A stretch of 64,000 nt of DNA from positions 75,580,001 to 75,644,000 of the forward strand of contig NC_072895.1 of NCBI RefSeq assembly GCF_027943255.1, written 5' to 3'. Position 1 is the first letter of the stretch; every line of letters starts with the position of its first letter. This DNA comes from Anastrepha obliqua (Eukaryota > Arthropoda > Insecta > Diptera > Tephritidae). Below the pieces are notes generated by a model. It did no database searches and was not told the origin of the DNA. It saw only the letters and a program-made list of their open reading frames with translations. Position numbers and translations under genes: made by a program. Below, piece by piece: positions 22,561-34,026 of the stretch.

Positions 22561-23340
22561 TCTCGAGATAGAGACCAAAACGTGGAGCCTAGAATGTGTA
22601 TGTACAATATGGGTATCAAATGGAAGCTGTTGGTGAATGCTTTAGTTCAGAGTATTTTTCACGCCGCTCCGTGACTAGGGTCTCGAGATAGAGACCAAAA
22701 CGTGGAGCCTAGAATGTGTATGTACAATATGGGTATCAAATGGAAGCTGTTGATGAATGCTTTAGTTCAGAGTAGTTTTCATGCCGCTCCGTGACTAGGG
22801 TCTCGAGATAGAGACCAAAACGTGGAGCCTAGAATGTGTTTGTACAATATGGATATCAGATGGAAGCTGTTGGTGAATGCTTTAGTTCAGAGTATTTTTC
22901 ATGCCGCTCCGTGACTAGGGTCTCGAGATAGAGACCAAAACGTGGAGCCTAGAATGTGTATGTACAATATGGGTATCAAATGGAAGATGTTGATGAATAC
23001 TTTAGTTCAGAGTATTTTTCATGCCGCTCCGTGACTAGGGTCTCGAGATAGAGACCAAAACGTGGAGCCTAGAATGTGTATGTACAATATGGATATCAGA
23101 TGGAAGCTGTTGGTGAATGCTTTAGTTCAGAGTATTTTTCATGCCGCTCCGTGACTAGGGTCTCGAGATAGAGACCAAAACGTGGAGCCTAGAATGTGCA
23201 TGTACAATATGGGTATCAAATGGAAGCTGTTGGTGAATGCTTTAGTTCTGAGTATTTTTCATGCCGCTCCGTGACTGGGATCTCGAGATATAGGTCAAAA
23301 CGTGGACCCGGGTAACCTTTGGTTGTGTATGTACAATATG
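22561..23340 (+). repeat. Tandem array, period exactly 120 bp, six full units plus a partial
   Basis: Each unit starts 'tctcgagatagagaccaaaa' at 22561, 22681, 22801, 22921, 23041 and 23161; a diverged seventh unit starts at 23281. Units differ by only a few substitutions (gggtatcaaa or ggatatcaga, ttggtgaa or ttgatgaa, gtgtat, gtgttt or gtgcat). Units 3 and 5 share the ggatatcaga variant, suggesting spread by unequal exchange. Each unit holds the 8-base palindrome TCTCGAGA. Confidence 0.97.
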
Positions 23341-23352
23341 GGCATCAAATGA

Positions 23353-23629
23353 AGACGTTCTAATACCGAGAATTCCAATGATTCCACCTGAATTGCCATT
23401 TGAATTCAAGCGTTTGCAACTACCCATTCGCTTAACATTTGCAATAACTATCAATAAATCACAAGGGCGAACTTTAGAAATATGCGGGATGAAATTAGAA
23501 GAACCAGTATTCACCCATGGTCAACTATACGTTGGCTGTTCACGTGTTGGGAAGCCAACAGCATTATATATTTACTCAAAAACAAATAGAAAAACAAAAA
23601 ATATTGTGTATGCCAAAGCGCTGGAATAA
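23353..23629 (+). pseudogene. Helitron Pif1-type helicase, C-terminal fragment
   Basis: The frame reads EDVLIPRIPMIPPELPFEFK, then RLQLPIRLTFAITINKSQGR, GMKLEEPVFTHGQLYVGCSR and VGKPTALYIY. These are the last conserved motifs of Pif1-like helicases in Helitrons (FA.TINK.QGQ.L and HGQLYVA.SRV). It ends at a normal stop. Everything upstream, including the Walker A/B motifs, is lost; the tandem array stands in that place. Confidence 0.92.
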
Positions 23630-23729
23630 AGAATAAAGAAATAAATAATATGAAAACCATATCTTTTCTGTTCTAAACCATATCTATTCTATTTTAGTGT
23701 GCCCAGCGAAGCGGGCGGGGTTTGCTAGT

Positions 23730-24500
23730 ATTTTTATAAAAAAATAATTGAAATTACAAAATAGTAAATAAAGAGTCAAACTTGTCAATACATGGAGTAC
23801 ACTTTCTTTTGACGTTAGCGGTATATGTGCCTATGTGTGCGCAAAGGTATACATATGTATGTACATATATTCAAAATCACACGAAAATCGTGAAGCCTGA
23901 ATGTATGGCATGCGGAATGCAAGTATGCCAAAAGCGTGTACGCTTCAGTGGATATGAAAAAACATACATTCATGTGTGTATGTGTTTACAAATCCCTTTG
24001 TCAACACTATTTGGTTGGTTTTTACTTTGTATTAGCCTTCCTTTCATTTCCTTACTTCTTTCCAGTGCGCTTTGTTCAGCTTTTTGGCAGTTTGACAAAT
24101 TTTGCACAGCAACAACAGCAATCGGGCGTGTAACAATCGGCAGCTATTTAGAAGCCAAAGGTATCACTCTCAGCGAGAGCGAGCAGTCAGCAGCAGGCCA
24201 ATACACAAACCACGCCAAGTATACAACGTCGCCGATATGCCATTTGGCTGCCAGCCAAACAACATTCATAAGACAACTGAAGGGAGCGGTGGTGATCATG
24301 AGACCGGAACGAAGTATGAGCATTTGAAAGTTTGTTTGTACATATTTATATATAAATATCTTCTTGCTGCACGCTAATTATACTATTACAAAATTTATTT
24401 ATAAATTGACAGCGGAGGCATTTATTAGTTAGCGACAAGGTCAAGGTACCGTTGGAGTAAGCTCAAAAGTTACATAGAAACACAGCTTGACATGGACGCT
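23730..24500. other. Unassigned; long frame without a domain
   Basis: A 181-codon plus-strand frame (23782-24327) starts in tgtatgtaca-type repeats. It shows two hydrophobic stretches but no domain I recognise, and the composition changes along its length. I regard it as non-coding. CAA/CAG units occur near 24105-24125. Confidence 0.35.
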
Positions 24501-24509
24501 TATTTCTAT

Positions 24510-25360
24510 ATACAGGATATGAAGTGTTACCTATTCAAATCACCATAACTTTTTTGCGTGAAATTGACAAAATTGTTCAAAAATGATTACAATTTTAACA
24601 TATATTCACTTTAGCTCGATATGATCACCTTTTGTCTTGACTATAGCCTTCAAACGGTCAAAAAATGAGTTGCATGCTGCACGAATGTGATCTTGAGGTA
24701 TTTTGGCCCATTCTCGTATAATCGCTTTTTTCAGCGCATCCATACTGGCATATTTTTTAGTTCTCACCTTGCTCTCCAAAATGGACCAGATGGAATAGTC
24801 CATCGGATTTGCATCTGGCGAACTCGAAAGCCATTGTGTGGACGAAAGTGTAGAACATAATTTTTTAACCATTCTTGGTTCACACGAGCTTTATGAGACG
24901 GTGCCGAGTCCTGTTGGAACGTCCATGGACTACGACCGAAATATTTGCGTGTCCACGGCTATAAAGCAGCTTCTGAAACATTTTCCCGATAATAAATCGC
25001 ATTCACTTTGACACCAGGCTCGATAAAAACGATTGGAGAGCGTCCATCAGCGGTCACTGCGGCCCAAACCATTACTTGCGATGGGTAATTGCGTCGAGTG
25101 GCCATACGTAGGCTCAATTTTTTGTATGAGCGTTCGGTGAAGTAGGTAAACACGATTGTTTGGAGTGTTTATGAACTGCTCAATTGGGAAATTTTTTTCA
25201 TCAGAAAAGACAATGTTAGGAAATTCGCTACGTTCGTGCAATCGCAACAACTCTTTTGCTCTTTCGCACCGAATTTTTTTTTTCCTTTAGCGTGAGCTTA
25301 TTTTTCAATATGCTTCGAATGCTGTCTTGCGATATTTTCAGTTCTGTAAACTACATAAGG
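24510..25360 (-). pseudogene. maT-like mariner/Tc1 transposase remnant
   Basis: On the minus strand: helix-turn-helix tail LKISQDSIRSILKNKLTLK near 25340; first-Asp block NIVFSDEKNFPIEQFIN near 25210; SQVMVWAAVTADGRSPIVF near 25060; second-Asp block FQQDSAPSHKARVNQEW near 24895; and WLSSSPDANPMDYSIWSILE with ESKVRTKKYASMDALKKAI near 24810-24730. Asp rather than Glu at the third position and the spacing to it are consistent with the DD37D (maT) group, but a frameshift in that interval prevents an exact count. At least three frame changes and one stop. The N-terminus is missing. Possible left terminus 'tatacaggatatgaagtg' at 24510. Confidence 0.8.
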
Positions 25361-25539
25361 CAATAGCCAAGTCAAATGATAATTTTACCCCACTAAATTT
25401 AAAACAGGAAAACATCTCTACACAAATAATAACAAATGAGACAAAGAAACAAACGTGGAACCAAAAACCCATATAAAGAAAACATATCAACAAAATGCTT
25501 CACAATATAAAAAACACAGAACTATCTTGCCAATAGTTA

Positions 25540-26067
25540 GCACAAGATCGTCTGCTTCCGGAAACTGAAGGGTTTCTGCTGGCAGCTTAAGACGAGATCG
25601 GGGCAAAGAATAACTACAGAAATATATTTTAAAGAGAACTTAGATTCCGAACTTTGCAAAAAGTACTATCAGCAAACAGAGACAACAGAATATATCGTAG
25701 ATGGATGCTCAATACTTGCAGGAGCTGACAAGATACAATATAGCAGCTAAAATAAACCACCAACAACTGGCCATCAAACGTAAGTTAAAAATCAAAACAA
25801 CAGCAATGAACCACGCTACAAATATGTACCTCAAAACGTAATGGAAACGAAGAAGTAAAGATTTACTGGGACAAAGTAATACTTACGGATATAAGACACA
25901 TATTTTATTGATGTTTCAGTCCCTAATCATAATAATCTAATCCAAAACGTGCAAAGTAAAATATCTAATTATACTTCGATCGCTTTGAAATACAACAATT
26001 GTGGAGGCAACGAAAAGTTAATATACCACAAGTAGTACGAGTACAAATAATAATAACTGCAACTGGC
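25540..26067 (+). pseudogene. LINE ORF2 C-terminal region, first part
   Basis: Blocks in changing frames: ETEGFLLAA near 25565, LCKKYYQQTETTEYIVDGCS and ILAGADK near 25660-25730 (a C..C...ET..H/Y...GC motif), YKYVPQNVMET near 25822, IDVSVPNHNNLIQNVQSKIS near 25912, and NIPQVVRVQIIITATGL near 26018. These match the conserved tail of a LINE family with the motif GCS.LAG and DI..P.D.NL, whose C-terminus predicts an interaction with the RT domain. The frame runs into a TTAA at 26068 and resumes after 27553. Confidence 0.8.
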
Positions 26068-26818
26068 TTAAGGCCGGCGGGCCAATTAGATGTCCTAAAT
26101 TCAGTAGTTTTCGCGAAGCGTTGTAGGATGAGAAAAAAAACAGTTAGCCAAATGAAGTTTTGGGGATAGTTTAATATATATTTGAACTAAAAAAAAAAAT
26201 TTGTACAATCTCCAACAATATATTGTAAGCCGAGTTATCAATAGATTCCCAGAGCGCCTTGCCACTGAAGTATCCAACTTGTGTACAAGATACAACTTGC
26301 AATTTTCATCTTAAAACAAAAAAAAAAAAAGATTATTAATTTTGATGTAATTATCTTCGATGTGAACTAAGAAAATTGGGAGAAACACGTAAAACTCGAA
26401 TTTTTGGGGAAGGTAGAAAAAAAAAAGTGGTTTTTCAAGGAAAAAAAAACTCTTCAACTGGGTAAAAGAGTCGCTTAAAAAAAGTTTTTGGATGTTTTTT
26501 TTAGTTCACATAGAAGAGAAAACAATACTGAAGATGACGCATTTTGAATGAAATGGATAGCTCGTTTAGTTTTTTTGCAATCGTGTACATAAATTAGGTA
26601 AAATCATGAAAATGAAAAGCCGAGAAAACGCGCTTCAAAGTTTCAAAGTAAGCGCACGGTTGCTCGACGCCGCACCACGCTCGGCTCTTTAGCTCTGCAA
26701 ATACTTGAAATTTAACTCTGAAAATTTGTGTCTCATGTTCTTGAATATCTAAGCTATTGATTTCAGGAAAAAAAAAAAATCGATTTTTTTGACCTTTTAA
26801 TTGGCCCGCCGGCCTTAA
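26068..26818. mobile_element. TTAA-flanked non-autonomous element 1 (743 bp)
   Basis: TTAA at 26068-26071 and 26815-26818 encloses inverted ends 'ggccggcgggccaatta' (17 bp, perfect). No coding sequence. An internal block 'aaacgcgcttcaaagttt' near 26626 lies about 185 bp from the right TTAA, the same place as in the elements at 26815 and 41991. Confidence 0.92.
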
Positions 26819-27556
26819 GGGGTTACATGGATTTCGTCGGGTAAAAAATGCCTATTTTCAATATTTTTTTTTTTTCTATGTAAAAAAATATTTATTTAAT
26901 TCAAACTTTTTTCTGTCTTATAGATACATATTTAAAGAATAATTTCTAAAATTTTCAAAACAAAAATTAAAACTCCTCCATTGTGACGTCATTTCCGGTG
27001 ACCCCTCGAAAAAAAGGTGCGTCCGCGTTGTCAGCATAACTCCTGACAGGCTCATCAAAAATGAAAAAACAAAAATAAGTGTTTTAGTTATGACCATAAA
27101 CTCGTGCTTGAACGAAGGAAAGAAAAAAAAGTAAAAATTGGAATTTTGGCAGACATTTTTGCAAAAAAATGAAAATTTCGGTCAAATTTACTTACGTTTT
27201 GTTTTTTTTTTTAAATAGTTGCAATTGAAAAAACAAAAACAAAATCCTTCGTTCAAGCACGAGTCAATTGTATTTCGAACACCTGTGTAAAATTTCATCA
27301 AGATCGGTTGAGTAGTTTTCGAGAACATTTGACAACCGTCTCTGAAAACACAGTTCCGAGAAAAACGCGTTTAAAGTTTTGAGTAACCATAAAAGTGGCT
27401 TGGAGCGCACACCTTCCAAAGGCTGTATCTCCGAATCTATTATTCGGATCGACTTGAAAATTTAGGATAATATTCCTGAGATGTTGTAGAAATTAATAAG
27501 CCAAAAAAAAAAATAAATCGATTATTTGAACCAACGAAACCCATGTAACCCCTTAA
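26815..27556. mobile_element. TTAA-flanked non-autonomous element 2 (734 bp), abutting element 1
   Basis: It shares the TTAA at 26815-26818 with element 1 and ends at TTAA 27553-27556. The inverted ends are 'ggggttacatgg' with attt/gttt, about 18 of 20 matching. The internal block 'aacgcgtttaaagttttga' at 27365 is about 187 bp from the right TTAA. 'ttcaagcacgag' occurs at 27252 with its complement near 27108, giving an inner inverted pair. No coding sequence. Confidence 0.92.
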
Positions 27557-27690
27557 CCCCAACAATATTTACAAACAACATAAAAACAGTAGAACTAGAG
27601 CGAAACACCCACCATACAATTCAAAGAGCGATGATCATGCCCACGATACGGATAACTCGAAAATTTGCAAACCAAATCTAACAAATAAAT
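27557..27690 (+). pseudogene. LINE ORF2 C-terminus, second part
   Basis: Directly after the TTAA the frame continues PTIFTNNIKTVELERNTHHT and IQRAMIMPTIRITRKFAN, matching the family's last block (GL.P..H.NI.TL.L, ...Q.AVI..T..I.RKF). Joined at one TTAA (GGC TTA ACC CCA, read G-L-T-P) it continues ...ITATGL without a break. Confidence 0.85.
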
Positions 27691-29740
27691 ACATAAAGTT
27701 TAAAAATGCCGACACGGCTTGCAGCCCGAAACTGCCGCCGTGCTCGATGGAAATGGACCCCCTGCGCTCGGTAAGTGTTGGGGAGAAGGGCGTGACATAA
27801 TAATACGACATGATAAAAATTCTGGTACATACGTACGACGGATGATGCTTTCATGAAATGCCTTTCGTGGACAGCCGAGTGGCCACAGCTGTAAAACAAG
27901 CGCTTTAATGTCTCCATTGGTTATCGAACCCTAGAGCTACTGTCGGCTCTTAACCACAACGGTTGCCAAATTAGCTAACATATACTCTAAAAATAAACTT
28001 AAGAAATCTCTGCATTTATTTATCTCCGCATAACTTTGCCAATTGAAAGCTTATTTGCCCGCCGGCGTTGGATCCACTGACGTGCTCCACACTGTGCTCA
28101 ATTTGCTATTTTTTTCCGGGGCAATCGCATTTCGGGAAGAGTGAATAATTTAATTTCTGTGCAATTAAAGTTTTTTTTTCGATTTATTTTAATAGCTATG
28201 CTTTTCGCAAGTATGAAAGCCAATTCGCTCATCCACCCACTCATGCTAACATTCAGTTCCTACATACATATGTATATATACATATGTACATACTTAAGTA
28301 AGTGTACTGAGTACAGGAAACGGATATGAAAATTTGTTAAAGTATGCCGGGCAAGGTTTCGTCTGCATGCAGATTATCTCATATCCGCTTGAATGAGTAA
28401 ACATTGCTGATTTTACCGAGTTCCAACCAGTGCCTGTGGCGCTGATGGTGAGAGACTCGACTCATTTGAGGCATTCAATTTATTATTTTTGTTTTGTTGG
28501 ATTGTTATTTTTGTACAGCTTTCTTCTGTTGCGCGCAGTTTCAAATCTGAGTGGCAGCTGCTTTCAATTTAATTTTACTCTTTTCTCTTCCACCCACCAT
28601 ACTGCACTGCTACAAAAACCACTCCATCATCGGACTTCATTTGCTTAACCGGTCATTGGCGGAGAATTTTAAAGAAGAAGAAGCACAGCCACATATTTAT
28701 GCAAGGAAAATTGAACACAGAGCAAAGCAAAAGTAAGAATAAGATAAAAGAATTCATAACAATAAAAAATGTTAATGTTGTCTCTTGTGAAATGTTCAAT
28801 TCAATTAGTGTTGGCAGGGTGTAAATATACATACATATGTAGATATTTGTCCTTTCTTTTATCTTGCCTGCGTGCTGCGTACCAGCCTGCTATCACACCA
28901 CTCCAAGTGTCTGCCTCACAAATATGTCACACTTCACTTTCAAGTGTGAAATTCTTTCCTCTACTTTAGCATACATACGCACATATAAATATTCAGTTAA
29001 ATCCATAAATACTTATGTATGTGAACATCTGTGCATTGTTATGCACAGCTGTATGTAATTCTAGTATCTGTAATTCAATTTGTACGATTGAATTGTCCAA
29101 TTAGTGAATTTTGTCAGCACAAAACGACAAAATGAATGAATGAATGAATGGCAGCTACGCTGGCAGCGAGCATTGATGAGCCAGAAGGGTGAGAGCAAAA
29201 CCTAACTGCACTCATACATATGTATATGTATATATAGATATATGTGAAAATTTTAAACAGAAAATGGGTAGCGAACTAGCTTTTGAAGCAAATATCTACT
29301 ATAGTGTGGAGGGATAAGAGGAAGAGTATGTTACGGAAGGAAATTATGTGGTAACTATGTAAACAAAAAAACAGAAAGTTCGCTAATGGGCGAATATTTT
29401 AGAGGTCACGTATTTTCCTGAATAAAATAGTAGGTGCAGGGCACGTGTTGTAAGCAGCTATCGTGAATTGAACTGCGAAAATAAAGCAAAAATTCAATTT
29501 GGGCAACTGTCAAGTCGCATATGTGTTAAATATGTAATTTAGTTTTAAAAAGTTTTTAGAACTCTTTGTATGTTTATAACGAATGACCTCTGCTGATTTA
29601 AAAGAGGCTGCACAAAGCTCGCGAATGCATTTGGGGCCGTTCATAAACCTCGTGTCCAGAATTTCAGAAAAAAATTTATTAATTAATATACGTATGTTTT
29701 TACTAATATACATATATATTTTTAATGTACCCTTCGCATA
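27691..29740. other. Unassigned AT-rich sequence
   Basis: No gene recognised. It includes a (TGAA)n run at about 29133-29150 and catacatatgtatata-type runs near 28261-28290 and 29215-29240. Confidence 0.4.
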
Positions 29741-31289
29741 TACACATAGTAGAAAAAGTCTGCGTTCACCTATGCAAATATTCTTTGCATTAGAAAAAGT
29801 TCAAAACAATAAATATTTCAGAAATTTTTTTTAATGAGTTTTATTTAAATCACTTAAACGTAACTATCACACATATTTCGCTACCAATAACAAAATCAAA
29901 TTTAAAATGAGATCACATAAAATTAAAAAGGCCATTCAAACTAAACGGAAAAAGTTTGCGTTCACTTCAATAATAATAAAATAAAAGGCTTAAGATCATA
30001 GAAATGTTTTAAAATTAATAAATAGTTGGATATCCACGCCTTTTTATGACTTCTAGAAGGCGTCTTTTCATTGATCCAACTAGTTTGGCTGTTATTTCTG
30101 GACTTATGGCTTCCCATTCCTCTTTAAGCGCGTTCTTAAGCATTTCCTTGCTAGTTATTGTACGCTCTCGTTTTTTTTTTTTCTAGAACGTCCCATAAGT
30201 GCTCAATGGGGTTAAGGTCAGGTGATTGTGGGGGTGTGCGAAGTTGTTTTGGAACATTATACAACAACCACAACCTAACAATCTCTGCTGTGTGTTTCGG
30301 GTCGTTGTCCTGTTGGAAAACAAATCTTTCGCCGAGTCCCAGTTTGATTGCACTTTCTCTCAAATTCGTTTTTAAAATATCGAGATAATCATGTCTGTTC
30401 ATTATCGACTCAATAAACTGTATATTTCCAACGCCCGAACTAGCCATACACCCCCATATCATGGCACCTCCTCCCCCATGCTTTACCGTAGGTACCAGAT
30501 TTTGCTTTCCAAGTGCCGTTCCGTTTTTCCTCCAAATAATTTTACGACCTTTTATCCCGAAAATGCAAAACTTGCTTTCATCTGATAAAATCACACTATT
30601 CCAAAACTCAGGTGGCTTGTTTACGTACTCCTTGGCGAAAGCCATCCGCTTAAGTCGATTTACTCGCGATATGAAGGGTTTTTTTCGGCCCACTCTGCCG
30701 TGAAATCCGATTCTTTTTAGAATTTTTCTTACTGTATCTGGATGTACTTTCTTTTGGTATTTTACTTCTATGTCTCTTGAAATTTGGCTTGCTGTTAGTC
30801 GTGGATTAGACTTCACAAGAATAGTTATGTTGCGTTCTTCTCTTTCCGAGGAGTACTGCCTCCCAACAATTTTCGCGATTTCCCGATAGCTCTTACTATT
30901 TTGCCACAAACTTGCAATGATTTTCCTTTCACCAATATCTATTTCTTTTCGCCTTTGGTCCATAGTAACAAAAAATGTATTTCTAATATCAATTTTTCCC
31001 TTTTTAGATTTGTTCTTAACCGCGTCAACTACATGAATGATTTAAAATTAAATTTAACGTAATTGCCATGCAAATAATCGTCACTATTCGAAATGAACGC
31101 ACACTTTTTCTGCTCAGCCTATTTAAGTAACTGTACTACAATCCCGTTATCTGATTTGTTCATACCCTCTACGAATAATTTTCTTTGAAATAAGTGAAAA
31201 GAAATAACTGAGAGTTTTAAGATAAACACGCTAAATTATTTTAATACTTTATAACAGTGGGTGAACGCAGACTTTTTCTACCATGTGTA
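29741..31289 (-). mobile_element. Tc1-type element with double (IR/DR-like) terminal repeats
   Basis: The outer ends 'tacacatagtagaaaaagtc' plus tgcgttcacc (29741) and the complement at 31289 match over about 30 bp with one difference. Inner copies of the core motif 'gaaaaagtttgcgttcac' lie at 29948 (left) and, inverted, at about 31094-31112 (right). Each end thus has two transposase-binding-like sites about 180-200 bp apart, the IR/DR arrangement known for Minos, Paris, S and Sleeping Beauty. TA is present at both ends. The 1.55-kb size is normal for Tc1. Confidence 0.92.
30006..30963 (-). pseudogene. Tc1 (DD34E) transposase, nearly intact
   Basis: Start MDQRRKEIDIGERKIIASLW. The catalytic triad is intact: Asp in ILSDESKFCIFG (about residue 129), Asp in FQQDNDPKHTAEIV (about 217) and Glu in SPDLNPIEHLWDVLE, with 34 residues between the second Asp and the Glu. 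GGGGAMIWGCMASSGVGN is present. Two lesions: the first helix-turn-helix passes from REIAKIVGRQ straight to YSSEREERN, losing part of the paired DNA-binding region though the frame is kept; and a run of A (T on the plus strand, near 30171-30181) causes a frameshift that ends the 270-aa frame early. The shifted frame continues with RERTITSKEMLKNALKEEWE and ends LLEVIKRRGYPTIY. Confidence 0.9.
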
Positions 31290-33600
31290 TGTACATATCT
31301 TGTTCATGACGATGAGTCCGTACAGAAATTCAAGATGAAATAATTTTGGCACATATCAGGACACATGACATGACTGCTCAGCAAACAGATTTCAGTGCTT
31401 AGCTGCGGTAGCACCCATGGAGACACCTACTTGAAGCAGAGCCGCCTCCCAGGCACGTCAGGAGGCACTCTCAGGGTTTAGTATGCTGCTACAATAACAA
31501 CAACAAGAATTTTCCTTATTGTACTGTGAACATACCATTAAAAAACGAGATATTTTCATACACTTCGTGTTTCTTCTATGTGGCGGGCGCCATAGCCGAA
31601 CGGGATGTCATATTGAGACCCATAACATAACCATATTTTGAGACCCTGATTAAATGGGGAAATATTAAGGATCTAATCAATTTTCCGAACCGATGCTCTG
31701 TAATACCAGCTGGATTCAACTTTCGTTAGAAGCTTTGAATAAATCTTGGTTCCAACATATAAAAGGACAAACAAACAAATGAATTAAAGTCTGAAGTTCG
31801 GATGAAAATTTCCATACTTGACTAATAATACTTTATACTACAAATTATCACTGGAATAATTAGAAAAAAATGGACGGTTTTGGTATCGGATTCGCCATCA
31901 TCAAGATCTGTTAGATGAGGATTTCTTGGCGTAACGATATTAATTTGAAATACTTAATGAGTTTGGAAAGCCTGGTATTCAGAATATGTAAGAATAAAAA
32001 AGTGTTTTGCCGTGAGCCTCGGTAATTAAAAATGGGGGAAAATATTGGAATATATTGTACATATATCTCGAGTAGATACCCTATATATCACAAAATTTCA
32101 CGTACATTTTTTAAAACCGAGCTTACAAGAAAACTGACAAATTTAATTTAAAAATTGAAAAGTTATTAAATTTCAGTCAGCAACAGACATCTCACGTTCT
32201 ATTAAGTATGCCGAAACTACCCTTATTAATGAACGCACAGAAAACTCTATGGAATACTTTAAAATCCAATTTGATACCAACAAAAGCACCAGCGGCAAAA
32301 CACAAAATTTCCACCACCCACCGTCAGTGTCGTCAACAATATAAGCAAACAAGAAAAATCGAGACGATGCTGAGGTATATTTCATACAATTTAGCAAATC
32401 TCATTAAATTTTACTAAGAAAGACTATGAGACAAACACAAACAAGTACATGTATGCAATGAGCCCATACAAGGCTACAAGTCGATAGCATAGAGTAAACC
32501 ATATGTAAAATATATACAAACCTAGGAGAATAGAGTCGCCTGTATATAGTTTGATTATGCTAATTGCTGTAGGTGCTTTCTATTTCAATTCAACCGGGCT
32601 ATTCGGGTCAGGCTCTTCGATTTCGATGTAACTCAAATATATTGCCCTCTGGTCGAAATAATGAGACACGTATTTTTTTTATCACCCGAGAAAAAAATTT
32701 TTCAAGATTTATCGGCAATTTTGTTTTTTGGCTCAAAATCGATTTTTTTTTTAATTACATAAGAAACATTTTTTTTAAAGGCTCATAACTTAGTCAACAA
32801 TTAACCGATTTTAATAATTTTGGGTTCAAAATGTCGTCATTACTTGCACGAGCGACTTCAAGTAGAAACAATTGCAAAAAAGCAGTTAAAAAAATTTTAT
32901 ATTTCAAAAAGAGTATTTTTTTTTTAACTTTTTCCAAATCAAGAGGACATCTCAAACTTCAATTGAGCTGAATGCCCAGTAGCTAAAATGAGTTGTTTTT
33001 GAGTAATGAATTTTTGAGCCCTTTTTGTTTTTTGATTAATTTTTAGCAGCGGCGCTAATGAATTGCATAAAGTGCTCTTAAAAGTGAACTCTTTGACATC
33101 TACTAGTGAAACTAAGTCTAAAAGGGAACAGGTTATCCAAAGGGCGGACTTTTAGAAATCTGAAAACTTCACTATTATATATATAACATTTTGGTCATAC
33201 TTTGTAATTTTTAAGCAAAGGAGGGGATCCTTTCAACAACATATGTTATTTATCCAAAAAGAAAGCAATTATATACAAAAGTGTTAAAATATATTATTAT
33301 TGTTTTTTGAGCTCCTAAACAATTTTTATATGAATTTTAGCAAAGTCTGTGAATACCAAACTAAGAAAACTAAGAACTGTGTGAAAGAGATCAAAAATAT
33401 GGGCATAAGGAACTTAATGCAATCAGTGGACCAAGCAAAAATGTTCTAAAGCTAACTTAATTTCTTGACTCTTTTAAGACTCTAATTCAACACTCATTCT
33501 GTCCGAGCCGGTTCGGCCACTGCAGAAATTTCAAAACATTTAGGAAATGAATAAAATTTTGTGCATGAAAGATATCCCATTATCTTACAACTTTATACTT
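31290..33600. other. Unassigned; small tRNA-like and LINE-tail fragments
   Basis: 31440-31500 ends 'tgctgctacaataacaacaa', a LINE-tail-like phrase. 31579-31605 'gcgccatagccgaacggga' resembles the SINE head. The rest, including 32600-33250 with many A/T homopolymers, is unassigned. Confidence 0.35.
32176..32346 (+). other. Possible coding exon after a splice-acceptor-like site (weak)
   Basis: 'attaaatttcag' at 32164-32175 looks like a fly 3' splice site. After it one frame is open for 56 codons (SATDISRSIKYAETTLINER, then TENSMEYFKIQFDTN, ending PPSVSSTI and a stop). The residues look protein-like rather than repeat-derived, but I recognise no family. It could be a retroelement gag fragment or a host terminal exon. 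Confidence 0.15.
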
Positions 33601-34026
33601 AAGATTAAGTTTATGGAAATATTACACCGCGTTACACACATTCTGTCCTATGAAACAAATATACTTTTTCGGAAAGGGGATAAAAAATAAAAATACACGT
33701 GTATTTTCATGTACACGTCACAATTTTTTGTTTTTTTTTTTGTATTTTATAACTTTAAACGAGCAATTCTTGTATGCATATCTGTATAGCCACACGATCT
33801 CAGGATTAACTTAATGGATTTGAATGAAATTGGGCACACAGATAGTGTATCACATTTCTAGACTTTTCACCTAGGTGTTGCCACTGAGAATGTTTCACAG
33901 GGTTGCCACCTGTTCGAAATTTAAAAAAAAAATTGCATGAGATATGCCGATGTTGGTATCAAAAGAAAGGTATTTCACTCCGCATTACAATAGAGATATA
34001 AAACCCCTAATTTTTTTATTAATTTT

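Larger units (their letters stand above)
22426..23728 (+). mobile_element. Helitron remnant with internal tandem array
   Basis: The 3' end has the Helitron layout: a GC hairpin (GCCC-agcgaagc-GGGC at 23701-23716) followed about 9 bases later by CTAG (23725-23728) and a T. Just upstream is the C-terminus of a Helitron helicase. The 5' end is less certain; 'tcttatgttcgtgtgtttg' near 22428 with 'ctgaaccgattttgatgaaa' behind it looks like Helitron 5' sequence. The Rep nuclease and most of the helicase are missing. Confidence 0.75.

Noticed and set aside
22561..23340. CRISPR-like regular repeats
   Set aside because: The 120-bp units are contiguous with no spacers and sit inside a Helitron in animal DNA; this is an ordinary tandem array.
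23782..24327. 181-codon open frame as a gene
   Set aside because: It starts in simple tgtatgtaca repeats, has no recognisable domain and changes composition along its length.
32600..33250. Another TTAA-type element
   Set aside because: Similar homopolymer-rich style, but I could not find paired TTAA borders or inverted ends.
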